A DNA stretch of 64,000 bases, taken from contig NZ_LPNO01000001.1 in NCBI RefSeq assembly GCF_001952855.1, forward strand, positions 318,101-382,100. Direction: 5' to 3'. Shown in pieces: positions 35,680 to 44,616 of this stretch. Below the pieces are notes generated by a model, which was given only the letters and a program-made list of their open reading frames with translations, was not told the DNA's origin and ran no database searches. This DNA is from Pseudomonas sp. ATCC PTA-122608. Its GTDB lineage: Bacteria > Pseudomonadota > Gammaproteobacteria > Pseudomonadales > Pseudomonadaceae. Positions within the stretch are counted from its first letter, which is position 1. Every line of letters starts with the position of its first letter. The translations under genes and the position numbers were made by a program.

Positions 35680-36548
35680 AGCCCTATGGGGGTTGCCTCG
35701 AAGCGAACCCGCGGATGGGCAATTCGGTCCTGGGCGCGCACCAGTTCCAGCTCATAGCTGGCGCACGCCTGGGTTTCCAGCAGCACTTCGTGCACCGCTG
35801 CAGCGGTGAACTCAAAGGCCGCCACCAGGCTGTCGCCCAGCAACACCCGTGCCAGAAACAGGCCCGACGTCAGGTCACCCACGCCCACCGGCTGGCGCGG
35901 GAACACCAGCAACGGCCGGCGCAGGTGCCAGCTGCCTTCGGCCGTTACCAGCAGCATCTCGAAACCATCCGGCAGCTTGCCGGGATAATCCAGGTGCTTG
36001 ACCAACACCGCTTTCGGCCCCCGAGCCAGCAACGCACGGGCCATGCCCAGGCAATCGAACAGCGACTGCGGCTTGCGCCCGGCAAAGCTGTCCAGCTCCA
36101 ACTGGTTGGGGCACAGGAAGTCGGCCATCGCCGCCGCTTCGTCCAGGAGAAAGTCGCTGACCTCCTGGGGCACGATGCAGCCTTTCTCCGGATGGCCCAT
36201 CACCGGGTCGCACAGGTACAGGGCCTTGGGGTTGATCGCCTTGATTCGCGCCACGCCGGTAAGGATCGCCCGACCCTGGGCCGCGCTGCCCAGGTAGCCC
36301 GACAGCACCGCATCACAGTTGCCCAGCTCACCAATCGCCGCGATGCCTTCCACCAGCGCAGGAATTTGCTGCGGCGCCAACACTTCTCCCGCCCACTGAC
36401 CATACTGAGTGTGGTTGGAGAACTGCACGGTATTGAGCGGCCACACGTTCACCCCGACCCGTTGCATGGGGAACACGGCGGCGCTGTTTCCGGCGTGGCC
36501 AAAGACCACATGAGACTGGATCGCAAGCAGATGGGGCGTACGTTTCAT
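35676..36548 (-). CDS. pdxY: Pyridoxal kinase
   Basis: Phosphorylates pyridoxal to PLP in the salvage pathway. The protein has 290 residues, normal for PdxY. Seen: the start [26 protein letters not shown], with the substrate loop (about residues 8-28); QFSNHTQYG; the metal and phosphate region [11 protein letters not shown] at about 113-123; and the ribokinase-type anion hole [10 protein letters not shown] at about 221-230, in place of the usual GTGD. The start ATG is 117 bp from the divergent small gene. Convergent overlap with the thioesterase stop. Confidence 0.93.
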   Translation of the reverse strand: MKRTPHLLAIQSHVVFGHAGNSAAVFPMQRVGVNVWPLNTVQFSNHTQYGQWAGEVLAPQQIPALVEGIAAIGELGNCDAVLSGYLGSAAQGRAILTGVARIKAINPKALYLCDPVMGHPEKGCIVPQEVSDFLLDEAAAMADFLCPNQLELDSFAGRKPQSLFDCLGMARALLARGPKAVLVKHLDYPGKLPDGFEMLLVTAEGSWHLRRPLLVFPRQPVGVGDLTSGLFLARVLLGDSLVAAFEFTAAAVHEVLLETQACASYELELVRAQDRIAHPRVRFEATPIGL

Positions 36549-36665
36549 GCAGGGAATTTCCGTAAAGCGGTTGAATTTCTGGCTGCGCAGTATGCGACTA
36601 AACGCGGCCTGTACGACAGACCGGAGACGCAGTTAAGCTGGCCACACTTTGTTGGAGTTCATCGA

Positions 36666-37064
36666 ATGCTGACCCTCGGAAATATCTTCGTGCTGATGCT
36701 GCTGGCGACCGGTGCCGCCTGGCTGTGGCACAACCACGGCCTGCGCGAGCGGGCGCTGGAACGGGTCAAGCAGCATTGCGCCAAGCTCGACATCGAGCTG
36801 CTCGATGGCGCCGTGGCGTTGAAGCGCATCGGTTTTGTGAAGGATGCCAGCGGTCGGCGGCGTCTGGCACGGATCTACAACTTTGAATTCACCGTGACCG
36901 GCGAAACGCGGCACCCGGGAACCATCACCCAGTTCGGTGCCCACAGCGCGCAAATCGAGCTGGCGCCCTACCCGTTTGAGATCAAGACGCCGCTGCCCAG
37001 CGCCGAGATCATTGAGCTAAGCCAATGGCGCCAGGAGCATGGCAGCAGCAAGACCCGTCACTGA
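36666..37064 (+). CDS. DUF3301 small membrane-anchored protein
   Basis: Protein of 132 residues. One N-terminal transmembrane helix (NIFVLMLLATGAAWLWH, about 6-22) is followed by a soluble domain with ALERVKQHCAKLDIELLDGA and RLARIYNFEFTVTG, the pattern of DUF3301. The function of the family is unknown. The ATG at 36666 fits the helix; the frame is open far upstream as an antisense shadow of pdxY. The 3' end overlaps the convergent cobW-like gene by seven bases. Confidence 0.8.
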   Translation: MLTLGNIFVLMLLATGAAWLWHNHGLRERALERVKQHCAKLDIELLDGAVALKRIGFVKDASGRRRLARIYNFEFTVTGETRHPGTITQFGAHSAQIELAPYPFEIKTPLPSAEIIELSQWRQEHGSSKTRH

Positions 37065-38020
37065 CGGCAATCGGCTAACCCGTCCTGTAATTGCGCAACG
37101 TCCTGCGCTTCACCAAAGATCAATTCGATACGCGAATCCCGGCGCCATTCACTGGGCAGCCAGGCCAACACGGCGTTATCCACAGCGTTGGCCGACATCC
37201 AACCGTCGAGGCTGTGGATAACCAGTTTTGCCCGCCGCCAATCCAGCGACTCCAGCCATTGCTGCAAGCGCTGCCGGTCGAATTGCTGGCTCGGATGCCA
37301 GCGCCAACCAATACTCCAGCCACCCTCCTGGCCCTGACTCAGGCAAATCGGCGCCGACGGGTCAGTCCAGATGGCCGGCATTTGCCCCACGCCTTTGGGC
37401 ACCTCGAAGTTATCCACAGCCGCTGCGGCTTGAGCGTTCAAACCCGGCAATTGCGCCAGGGGTAGTTGCGCCTGCTGAGTCCAATAGATCGGCCGGTCAG
37501 GCAATTGCCCTTGAATCACCAGGCGATGCGCATCACTTAGGGCTTCATTCTTATTCAATACCAACAGCCCGGCGCTGGCCAACGCTTCACGTTGGGCATT
37601 GGGTAAAGGCTTGCCAGCCGCCAACGCCTGGGCATCGAGTACCAGCACGCACGGCTGCACCGCCAGCACCTGCTGCCAGGGCGCTTCCCGCAATTGCTTG
37701 AGCAGTTGAGCCGGATGCCCCAGCCCGGACGGCTCTATAAACAGCCGGTCGGGCTTGGCCTTACGCAACAAACGGCCCAGTCCTACCTGGAACGGCGCAC
37801 CGTTGACGCAACACAGGCAGCCACCCGCCACTTCACCGAGGGCGATACCGTCGTCATCACGGGTCAGCAACGCGGCATCCAGGCCAATCTGCCCGAACTC
37901 GTTGATCAACACCGCCCAGCGCTCGTTGGCCGGGCGCTGCGCCAGCAGGTGCTTGATCAGGCTGGTCTTACCGGCGCCCAAGGGCCCGGCAATCACGTGG
38001 GTGGGAATGTTCTGCAGCAT
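37058..38020 (-). CDS. CobW/COG0523 metal-chaperone GTPase
   Basis: G3E-family GTPase of 320 residues. Walker A GPLGAGKTS lies at residues 12-20. The metal-binding CxCC of the family is CLCC at 68-71 (GEVAGGCLCCVNG). NKNE near residue 158 is the guanine-specificity motif, and a CobW C-terminal domain follows. It starts 45 bp after the DUF1826 gene on the same strand, so it is probably the last gene of the dksA2-zigA operon. Start: ATG 38020, with ATGs at 38029 and 38032 also possible; none has a clear ribosome site. The coding sequence holds three exact TTATCCACA 9-mers. Zinc delivery is inference from family and location. Confidence 0.85.
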   Translation of the reverse strand: MLQNIPTHVIAGPLGAGKTSLIKHLLAQRPANERWAVLINEFGQIGLDAALLTRDDDGIALGEVAGGCLCCVNGAPFQVGLGRLLRKAKPDRLFIEPSGLGHPAQLLKQLREAPWQQVLAVQPCVLVLDAQALAAGKPLPNAQREALASAGLLVLNKNEALSDAHRLVIQGQLPDRPIYWTQQAQLPLAQLPGLNAQAAAAVDNFEVPKGVGQMPAIWTDPSAPICLSQGQEGGWSIGWRWHPSQQFDRQRLQQWLESLDWRRAKLVIHSLDGWMSANAVDNAVLAWLPSEWRRDSRIELIFGEAQDVAQLQDGLADCRQ

Positions 38021-38065
38021 GGTGGACATCATTCAGGCCGTGTAGAGAGGTTCGATCCTACCCGG

Positions 38066-38710
38066 TTACGCCAACCAATCCAGCGTCAGGATCAACCGTC
38101 GCTCATCCGCTTGCAACGGCGGAGAACGGTGGATAAGGCCAAAGCCTTCGTTGCCGTGCCATTTTTCGCCTTTGAGCAACGCCACTTCACCGCAGTGGAT
38201 TTGCTCAATGCGCGCTTCCGGCTCCGCGCTCGCCTGGCTCAGGTGCCGCCGCTCCATCACGCCTTCACGCAACCACTGGCTACCGATGCCGGCGAAGGTG
38301 GTGATCAGCCGCACCGGCACATGGTCCACGTGAAAGCGCGGGCACATCGCCTTGTCCAATAGCCGCAAACGTACGCCGATGCGCTTGGCGCCCAGCAAAC
38401 AGGCAAAGGCGCTGACCAGCCACGACACATCGGCGATAAAGCCTTCGTAGCCTTCAAGGTCGCGGCTACCTGACGCGAAGTCCTGCAAGTTCGGCTCGGC
38501 GTCTTCGCTGTTCAGCTCAACCACCAGCGACTCGGCCAACGGCTCATTGAGCGCCACCAGCAACGCGCCGAACTCGGCGATGTGCAGCGGCAACTGACGC
38601 TGCCACACCGCGAGATTCACGCCATCTTCAAGGATATCGGTGAGCACGGCCGGGGTTTCACCATGAGTCTGGCGAATCACCGGGCGCAGTTTCAGGGTCG
38701 GTGCCAGCAT
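38066..38710 (-). CDS. DUF1826 protein of the zinc island
   Basis: Protein of 214 residues with the DUF1826 pattern: PRFHVDHVPVRLITTFAGIG at about 124-143, and HCGEVALLKGEKWHGNEGFG-type sequence near 172-191, with conserved His and Cys residues that could hold a metal. No reaction is known. The ATG (38710-38708) overlaps the zigA stop by one base (TGATG), so it is translationally coupled. DUF1826 genes commonly accompany COG0523 GTPases in Zur-controlled loci, as here. Confidence 0.85.
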   Translation of the reverse strand: MLAPTLKLRPVIRQTHGETPAVLTDILEDGVNLAVWQRQLPLHIAEFGALLVALNEPLAESLVVELNSEDAEPNLQDFASGSRDLEGYEGFIADVSWLVSAFACLLGAKRIGVRLRLLDKAMCPRFHVDHVPVRLITTFAGIGSQWLREGVMERRHLSQASAEPEARIEQIHCGEVALLKGEKWHGNEGFGLIHRSPPLQADERRLILTLDWLA

Positions 38711-39915
38711 CAGGCAGCCTCTTCGAACCAAGGGCCAAAGGGATCAGCCAACAAGCGCCAGCCTTCGACGCCTGTGGCCATTTCATCATCGGTCAGCAGG
38801 CAGGCATCCAGTTCGGCGGTCATCTGCGCGAAGTCGATGTTCTGGCCGATAAACACCAGTTCCTGGCGGCAATCGCCGGTACTCGGCTGCCAGTTGTTCA
38901 TGATCGCGGCGACACCTTCCTCGTCCTGCGGCCACTGGGTTTTCGGCACGAAACGCCACCAGCGCCCGGCGAAACCATGGCGCATCAGGCCGCCGGCCTG
39001 GGACCAACTGCCGGCGTCCTGGTGTTTGCTGGCCAGCCAGAAAAAGCCCTTGGAGCGCAGTAGTTTTCCATTCACCCAAGGCCGGTCGATAAAGTCGAAA
39101 AAACGCTGTGGATGGAATGGGCGGCGGGCGCGATACGCGGTGGAGGCGATGCCGTATTCCTCGGTTTCCGGCACATGCTCGCCACGCAATTCCTGCAACC
39201 ATCCGGGTGCCTGGGACGCGCGTTCGAAGTCGAACCGACCGGTGTTGAGGATCTTCGCCAGCGGCACTTCGCCCATGACCATCGGGATGATTTCCGCTTG
39301 GGCATTCAGGCGCTCCAGGATCGCCATCAGCTCCTGACGCTCACTGCTGCTGATCAGGTCGATCTTGCTGATGAGGATCACGTCGGCAAATTCAATCTGC
39401 TCGATCAGCAGGTCGGTGATCGAGCGTTCGTCCTCTTCACCTAGGGTTTCGCCCCGGGACGCCAGGCTTTCGGCAGCCTGGTAGTCGAGCAGGAAGTTCA
39501 TGCCGTCGACCACGGTGACCATGGTGTCGAGCCGGGCGATGTCCGCCAGGCTCTGGCCTTCTTCGTCGCGGAAGGTAAAGGTTTCGGCCACCGGCAGTGG
39601 CTCGGAGATGCCGGTGGATTCAATCAACAGGTAATCGAACCGACCTTCCTTGGCGAGCTTTCCGACTTCTTCCAGCAAGTCTTCGCGCAAGGTGCAGCAG
39701 ATGCAGCCATTGCTCATTTCCACCAGTTTTTCTTCGGAGCGATTGAGGGTGACGTCGCGCTGGACCTCACTGCCATCGATGTTGATTTCGCTCATGTCGT
39801 TGACGATCACCGCCACCCGCAGGTTTTCGCGGTTGCGCAGGACGTAGTTGAGCAGCGTGCTTTTACCGGCGCCGAGGAATCCGGACAGCACAGTAACGGG
39901 GAGACGATTGGGCAT
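38710..39915 (-). CDS. zigA: Zinc-responsive COG0523 GTPase, ZigA/YciC-type
   Basis: Putative zinc metallochaperone of 401 residues, active under zinc limitation. Walker [10 protein letters not shown] lies at residues 12-20. The metal motif CICC lies at 71-74. SKID near residue 190 is the G4 motif. The C-terminal CobW_C domain holds [13 protein letters not shown] and FAGRWWRF. It starts 27 bp after dksA2 with GAGGA upstream and is coupled to the DUF1826 gene by TGATG. It matches PA5535 (zigA), which I recall as Zur-repressed. Regulation through the Zur-like palindrome upstream of dksA2 is inferred. Confidence 0.9.
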   Translation of the reverse strand: MPNRLPVTVLSGFLGAGKSTLLNYVLRNRENLRVAVIVNDMSEINIDGSEVQRDVTLNRSEEKLVEMSNGCICCTLREDLLEEVGKLAKEGRFDYLLIESTGISEPLPVAETFTFRDEEGQSLADIARLDTMVTVVDGMNFLLDYQAAESLASRGETLGEEDERSITDLLIEQIEFADVILISKIDLISSSERQELMAILERLNAQAEIIPMVMGEVPLAKILNTGRFDFERASQAPGWLQELRGEHVPETEEYGIASTAYRARRPFHPQRFFDFIDRPWVNGKLLRSKGFFWLASKHQDAGSWSQAGGLMRHGFAGRWWRFVPKTQWPQDEEGVAAIMNNWQPSTGDCRQELVFIGQNIDFAQMTAELDACLLTDDEMATGVEGWRLLADPFGPWFEEAA

Positions 39916-39942
39916 CAGGTATTCCTCATCAGGGTTGGCCGG

Positions 39943-40347
39943 TCACATCGCCCGTTGATGGCGTTCGCGCAGCTCTTCACGTTCTTTGGCTTCGATACAC
40001 AGGGTGGCCGTGGGGCGCAGCAACAGGCGCTTGAGGCCGATGGGCTCGCCAGTTTCACGGCACCAGCCGTATTCGCCGCGGGCCAGGTGTTCCAGGGCTT
40101 CATCGATCTTGTCCAACAGCTTCTTTTCGCGCTCCAGCAGGCGCAGTTGCCATTGGCGCTGTTCTTCAGCGCTGCCCACATCGGCGGGATCGCTGTTGGG
40201 TTCCTGTTCGCGCAGCACCATGAATTCGGCATCGATGCGCACTTGAAGCTCGTTGCGCTGAGCCAGCAACAGCTCGCGGAAGAAACCTTGCTGGGCTTCA
40301 TTCATGTAATCGGCGAACGGTTGGGCGAGAAGGTCTTGTTCGGTCAT
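39943..40347 (-). CDS. dksA2: DksA2, zinc-independent DksA paralog
   Basis: RNA polymerase secondary-channel factor of the stringent response, 134 residues from ATG 40347. The coiled-coil tip region is present (DPADVGSAEEQRQWQLRLLE). The zinc-finger region keeps GEYGWCRETGEPIGLKRLLL and PTATLCIEAKERE: two cysteines remain where canonical DksA has four. That loss is the hallmark of DksA2, which replaces DksA when zinc is scarce. The start has GGAGGC-type sequence upstream, and the frame beyond 40347 is not needed. First gene of the operon toward zigA, with a Zur-like box 34-48 bp upstream. Confidence 0.92.
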   Translation of the reverse strand: MTEQDLLAQPFADYMNEAQQGFFRELLLAQRNELQVRIDAEFMVLREQEPNSDPADVGSAEEQRQWQLRLLEREKKLLDKIDEALEHLARGEYGWCRETGEPIGLKRLLLRPTATLCIEAKEREELRERHQRAM

Positions 40348-40380
40348 TGGAGGCGGTTCACGGATCAGGCTGTTTTTTAA

Positions 40381-40395
40381 TGTTATAGTATAACA
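40381..40395. promoter_or_regulatory. Zur-box-like palindrome, dksA2 promoter
   Basis: TGTTATA G TATAACA is perfectly symmetric (7-1-7) and matches the GTTATA-TATAAC core of gammaproteobacterial Zur sites. It lies 34 bp before dksA2 and 79 bp before the divergent small secreted-protein gene. Confidence 0.85.
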
Positions 40396-40473
40396 ATGCA
40401 AATTAGCTAATCCCCCTTGCTCGCAACGACGAAGGGCGCAATGCTTGCCACCGAATAACGCCCGAGAGCCTCT

Positions 40474-40842
40474 ATGAAATACCTGTTGTGCGGTGTGTTG
40501 TTGATGGTGGCGAGTCAGGCCAATGCCCAGGCGCCCAGTTTGCTGGCCAACTGCACCCGCAGCGCCAACCTGCTGGCGTGCGTCGACGCGCAGGGCAATG
40601 CCTACAGCGTCGCGACGGCGGGCAGCACCACGTATTTGCGGGGTTTCGAGGTGATCGGCAAACGCTACTGGGCACAGACCAACAGCCGCTACGGGCAGCT
40701 GACGTTCTTTACCGGATTGGCATCCGATGGTGAGGCGTGGGTGGGCTACACGCGGCGAGTGGGCTGGACCACCATCAACCGGTTTTCCAGTTCTGGTGGT
40801 GCCAGCGCCAAATTCACCTGCAGCCGGATTACCGGCTGTTAG
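40474..40842 (+). CDS. Small secreted protein of the zinc island, unknown function
   Basis: Protein of 122 residues. A clear signal peptide is followed by a cleavage site after ANAQA (about residue 18). The mature protein has four cysteines (NCTRSANLLACVDA early, FTCSRITGC at the very end), so two disulfides are possible. No known domain was recognised. GAGAG lies 8 bases before the ATG. It is divergent from dksA2 across the Zur-like box, and its stop overlaps the convergent amiA stop by four bases. The same slot holds PA5537 in P. aeruginosa, from memory. A link to zinc limitation is inference from the shared box. Confidence 0.75.
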   Translation: MKYLLCGVLLMVASQANAQAPSLLANCTRSANLLACVDAQGNAYSVATAGSTTYLRGFEVIGKRYWAQTNSRYGQLTFFTGLASDGEAWVGYTRRVGWTTINRFSSSGGASAKFTCSRITGC

Positions 40843-42050
40843 ACCTGGCCATTCTTCTGTTCCTGAACCCAGGCCATGTAGCTGTTCATCGGCGGGTTCT
40901 TCTGGAAGTAGTTTTTCAACCCTTCAAATAAACCGTCTGCCACCGCCTGTTGATGGCGCGCGGTGACCAGCCGCTGGGCGTCCTGGGTGTTGGAGATAAA
41001 CCCGGTTTCCACCAGGATCGACGGCACGTCCGGCGACTTAAGTACCGCAAAGCCGGCCTGTTCCACGCGTTTTTGATGCAGCGTGGTGATGCTTTGCAGG
41101 CTGCCCAGCACCGAACTGCCCAGTTGCAGGCTGGAGGCGATGGTGGCGTTCATCGACATGTCGAGAATGACGCCGGCGAGCATTGGGTCTTTGTCCTTGA
41201 GGTTGAGCAAGGTGGTGGCGCCCAGCAGGTCGGCGCCGTTCTCCCGTTGTGCCATGAACCGCGCGGTGGCGGACGTCGCGCCGCCTTCAGACAACGCATA
41301 GACAGAAGCGCCTGACGCCGTGAGCCGTGGCGCCGCATCGGCGTGCACCGAGATAAACATGTCGGCCTTGTGCTGACGGGCGATGTCCACGCGTTTACGC
41401 AGCGGCACGAAGAAATCGTCGTTGCGCACCAGCTTCACATCGAAGCCCTTCTCACGCTTCAAGCGCTTGGCCAGCAATTGGGCGATGGACAGCACCACGT
41501 CTTTTTCACGCTGGCCTTTGGAGCCGATTGCGCCGGGATCCTTACCGCCATGGCCGGGGTCGACCACCACGATGATGTCGCGTTTCGGATGCGCCTTGTC
41601 CACCGGCGGTGCCAAGGGCGCCGGTGCCGCGGCGATTTGCTGAGGCGCATGGGTGGCGCTGGTCAGGTCCAGCACCAGGCGATGACCTTGGCCATCCTGG
41701 GGCGGCAGCAGGAAGCTGTTGAGCTGCATCGGCGCCTTCAAATCCAGCACGATCCGTGTATCACCCTGGCCAAAGTGCCCCGAGCGAATCGAGGTAATGC
41801 CGCTGTTGGTCAGGGCCAGTTGGCTGAAATCCCCGGTCAGCTTCGCGCCGCTCAAATCAATGATCAACCGCTCCGGCGCGGTCAGGGTGAAGGTTTTGTA
41901 TTGCACCGGGCCGCTGAGATCCAGCACCAACCGCAGCTTGTTATCCGAGCGCCACAGCCGTGCATTGCGGATCTGCGCGGCAGATACACCAAAGGGCAGG
42001 GTGAACACCGCACTGGCCAGCAGCAGGTTGAGGAGTTGACGTCTGTGCAT
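40839..42050 (-). CDS. amiA: N-acetylmuramoyl-L-alanine amidase with AMIN domain
   Basis: Periplasmic zinc amidase that cleaves peptide stems from murein, 403 residues. Signal peptide to about residue 24 (FGVSAAQ). The AMIN septal-targeting domain covers about 27-130. The Amidase_3 domain starts at VVVDPGHGGKDPGAIG (first zinc His, about 170-185), followed by SVHADA (second His) and SILVETGFISN (catalytic Glu). A regulatory helix is present between them. A second amiB/amiC-type gene presumably exists elsewhere. This copy sits in the zinc island between the two Zur-like boxes and matches PA5538. It is divergent from folE2. Confidence 0.88.
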   Translation of the reverse strand: MHRRQLLNLLLASAVFTLPFGVSAAQIRNARLWRSDNKLRLVLDLSGPVQYKTFTLTAPERLIIDLSGAKLTGDFSQLALTNSGITSIRSGHFGQGDTRIVLDLKAPMQLNSFLLPPQDGQGHRLVLDLTSATHAPQQIAAAPAPLAPPVDKAHPKRDIIVVVDPGHGGKDPGAIGSKGQREKDVVLSIAQLLAKRLKREKGFDVKLVRNDDFFVPLRKRVDIARQHKADMFISVHADAAPRLTASGASVYALSEGGATSATARFMAQRENGADLLGATTLLNLKDKDPMLAGVILDMSMNATIASSLQLGSSVLGSLQSITTLHQKRVEQAGFAVLKSPDVPSILVETGFISNTQDAQRLVTARHQQAVADGLFEGLKNYFQKNPPMNSYMAWVQEQKNGQV

Positions 42051-42132
42051 GACTTACACCGCAAATAAAGGAGCGTCCGTACTCGACATGACTGAATAAA
42101 AGACAGAGCAGAAAAACTTTCGTCGATTCAAT

Positions 42133-42147
42133 TGTAATAATATAACA
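42133..42147. promoter_or_regulatory. Zur-box-like palindrome between amiA and folE2
   Basis: TGTAATA A TATAACA has 7-1-7 symmetry with one mismatch and is nearly the same as the dksA2 box. It lies 31 bp before folE2 and 83 bp before the divergent amiA. Confidence 0.8.
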
Positions 42148-42177
42148 TGTCTTTTTATTTCCAACGATGGACTGCTC

Positions 42178-43074
42178 ATGAACGCGCTGACTCTGCCCGA
42201 TATCGCCGCGCAGGCTTCACGCCAAGCCTTGCCGCTGGATTGGGTGGGCATGTGCGGCATTGCCCTGCCCATTCAGATCGACGGCCAGCGCCTCAGCGCC
42301 AAGGCCGATGCAGGCGTCAGCCTGGACGACGGCGAAGCGCGTGGCATTCATATGTCGCGGCTTTATCTTGCGCTGGAGATGCTTGAACAGCAGCCGCTTA
42401 CGCCAGCACTGCTGCGCAGTGTATTGCAACGTTTTCTCGACAGTCATGAAGGTTTATCCACAAATGCCTACCTGCGAATTCATGCGGATCTGCTGCTGAA
42501 ACGCCCCGCTTTGGTCAGCCCACTGGCCGGCTGGAAAAGCTACCCGGTGAGCATCGAAGCCCGTCTGGAAAACCAGATGTTCCACGTGGAACTAAAAATT
42601 GACGTTACTTACTCTTCAACCTGCCCTTGCTCGGCTGCCCTCGCCAGGCAATTGATTCAGCAGCAATTTATCGAAGACTTCGGCAACACCCCGTTGCAAC
42701 ACGAAGACGTGCTGACCTGGCTGGGCAGTGCCAATGGCATCGTCGCCACGCCCCACAGCCAGCGCAGCAGCGCGCTGTTGCAGGTCCGTCTTCGAGGCGA
42801 CCAGCCAACCCTGCCGCTGACGCAACTGATCGACGATACCGAAGCAGCCCTTGGCACCGCCGTACAAACCGCCGTAAAGCGCGCGGACGAACAAGCCTTC
42901 GCCCTGGCCAACGGGCAGAACTTGATGTTCTGCGAAGACGCCGCACGCCGCCTGAACCTCGCCTTGAAACGCTCGGATGCGGTCATTGCCTTCCACTTGA
43001 AAGTGATCCACGCCGAAAGCCTGCACGCGCACGATGCCGTGGCTGAAAGCCGCTGGACGAGACCTTCCGAATGA
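42178..43074 (+). CDS. folE2: GTP cyclohydrolase IB
   Basis: Makes dihydroneopterin triphosphate from GTP, the first step of folate synthesis, without needing zinc. The protein has 298 residues, normal for FolE2. The conserved Cys lies in STCPCSAALA (C149, C151), with MFCEDAARR and the His/Glu motif in VIHAESLHAHDA near the C-terminus. It replaces zinc-dependent FolE during zinc starvation in many bacteria. It is the first gene of a seven-gene run that continues by ATGA overlap into znuC. A Zur-like box lies 31 bp before the start. Confidence 0.93.
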   Translation: MNALTLPDIAAQASRQALPLDWVGMCGIALPIQIDGQRLSAKADAGVSLDDGEARGIHMSRLYLALEMLEQQPLTPALLRSVLQRFLDSHEGLSTNAYLRIHADLLLKRPALVSPLAGWKSYPVSIEARLENQMFHVELKIDVTYSSTCPCSAALARQLIQQQFIEDFGNTPLQHEDVLTWLGSANGIVATPHSQRSSALLQVRLRGDQPTLPLTQLIDDTEAALGTAVQTAVKRADEQAFALANGQNLMFCEDAARRLNLALKRSDAVIAFHLKVIHAESLHAHDAVAESRWTRPSE

Positions 43075-43739
43075 TCACCTGCACCGCCCTGCGCTGGGGC
43101 GCTCCCGGCCAACCACTGACGCCCGCCGTGGATTTCACCCTGGAAAAAGGCAGCCTCACCGGCATCATCGGCGCCAACGGCACCGGCAAAAGCAGCCTGC
43201 TGAAAGTCATCGCCGGCTTGCAGAAGCCCTTGGCCGGGAAAGTGACGATTGATGTTCCACGCCGTGGTGGCCTGTCGTTCCTGCCCCAGCAACAGAATCT
43301 CGATCGGCAATTCCCCATCAGCCTGCAAGAATTGGTGGCCGCCGGTTTTTGGGGCAGCAAGCAAACCCCGCAACAACGCACCGAATGCCTGAACGCCGTA
43401 CTCGAAGACTGGTGCCTCAGTGGCCTGGAGCATCGGCCGTTGATGGCCTTGTCGGGCGGCGAACTGCAACGCGCCCTGCTCGCCCGCATGAGTTTGGCCG
43501 AGTCACCGATATTGCTGCTGGACGAACCCCACGCCGCCCTCGACGAAGACGGCCAAGCGCTGTGCTGGAAACACATCCACGCCTGGCACGACGCAGGCCG
43601 CACGGTGGTCGTGGTGTGCCATGACCTCGGCTCCGTCCGCCAACACACCCAACAAGTGGTGCAGATCAAAAGCAGCGGTTGCGTGTTCGGCTCAAGCAAA
43701 GAGCTGATCCGCCCCCAGCCACACATGCAGGTGGCCTGA
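43071..43739 (+). CDS. znuC: Zinc ABC transporter ATPase, ZnuC-like
   Basis: ATP-binding subunit of a metal importer, 222 residues. Walker A GANGTGKS lies at 34-41, the signature LSGGELQRALLARM at about 126, and Walker B ILLLDEPHAALD at about 145, followed by the switch His in VVVCHD. It is coupled to folE2 by ATGA and to znuB by TGATG. The family also transports manganese; the zinc assignment rests on the neighbours and on the binding protein's ligands. P. aeruginosa has a further znu locus elsewhere, so this may be a second system. Confidence 0.85.
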   Translation: MITCTALRWGAPGQPLTPAVDFTLEKGSLTGIIGANGTGKSSLLKVIAGLQKPLAGKVTIDVPRRGGLSFLPQQQNLDRQFPISLQELVAAGFWGSKQTPQQRTECLNAVLEDWCLSGLEHRPLMALSGGELQRALLARMSLAESPILLLDEPHAALDEDGQALCWKHIHAWHDAGRTVVVVCHDLGSVRQHTQQVVQIKSSGCVFGSSKELIRPQPHMQVA

Positions 43740-44605
43740 TGCACTTCGCCGCTCACCTGTGGATGCCGTTTCTCGACTTCGTTTTCATGCGCCGCGCGCT
43801 TGTCGGCGGGCTGGTATTGGCGTGCAGCACGGCACCGCTGGGGGTGTTCCTGATCCTGCGCCGCATGAGCCTGATTGGTGACGCGGTGTCCCACGGCATC
43901 CTGCCGGGCGCCGCCCTGGGCTTCTGGTTCGCCGGCCTGAGTTTGCCCGCGCTGACCATCGGTGGCCTGGGCGCGGGCCTGAGCATGGCCGGCCTCGCCG
44001 CGTGGATCACCCGTCGCACCGGGCTGAAGGAAGACGCGAGCCTCGCCGCCATCTACCCAATCTCCCTGGCCAGCGGCGTGCTGATTCTTGGCCTCGCCGG
44101 CAAGCGCCTGGACCTGCTGCACCTGCTGTTCGGCTCGGCCCTGGCGGTCGACGGTCCGACCCTCACCGGCATGCTCTGGGTTTCCGGCTTCAGCCTGATC
44201 GCCATGGTGGTGATCTACAAACCGCTGCTGCTGGACACACTCGACCCGCTGTTCCTGCAAACCGTCAGCCGCCTCGGCCCACTGGCCCACGGGCTGTTCC
44301 TGACGCTGGTGGTGTTGAACCTGGTGATCGGCTTCCAGGCCATCGGCGCGTTGATGGTGGTCGGCTTGATGATGTTGCCGGCGATTGCTTCACGTTTCTG
44401 GAGCCGGCGCCTGCCGGTGTTGATCGCCATATCGGCAGTGCTGGGATGCCTGTCGGTGTGGCTTGGCTTGTTGCTGTCGTTCTACTACTCGTTGCCCAGC
44501 GGCCCGGCGATTGTGCTGGTGGCTGGCGGCTTGTACCTGCTGTCCGTGGTCTTCGGTCCGGTGCACGGCTTGCTGCGCCGCCCGCCTTTGCTTACATCCC
44601 AATGA
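43739..44605 (+). CDS. znuB: Zinc ABC transporter permease, ZnuB-like
   Basis: Membrane subunit of the importer, 288 residues with about eight helices (ABC-3 family). Seen: the start MHFAAHLWMPFLDFVFMRRA; LRRMSLIGDAVSHGILPGAA, the coupling region with the family's SLxGDAxSH motif at about 41-58; and FQAIGALMVVGLMMLPAI near residue 200. The start overlaps the znuC stop by one base; the longer upstream frame would run antisense-like through znuC codons and is not used. Confidence 0.88.
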   Translation: MHFAAHLWMPFLDFVFMRRALVGGLVLACSTAPLGVFLILRRMSLIGDAVSHGILPGAALGFWFAGLSLPALTIGGLGAGLSMAGLAAWITRRTGLKEDASLAAIYPISLASGVLILGLAGKRLDLLHLLFGSALAVDGPTLTGMLWVSGFSLIAMVVIYKPLLLDTLDPLFLQTVSRLGPLAHGLFLTLVVLNLVIGFQAIGALMVVGLMMLPAIASRFWSRRLPVLIAISAVLGCLSVWLGLLLSFYYSLPSGPAIVLVAGGLYLLSVVFGPVHGLLRRPPLLTSQ

Positions 44606-44616
44606 GGTGTTTCCCG

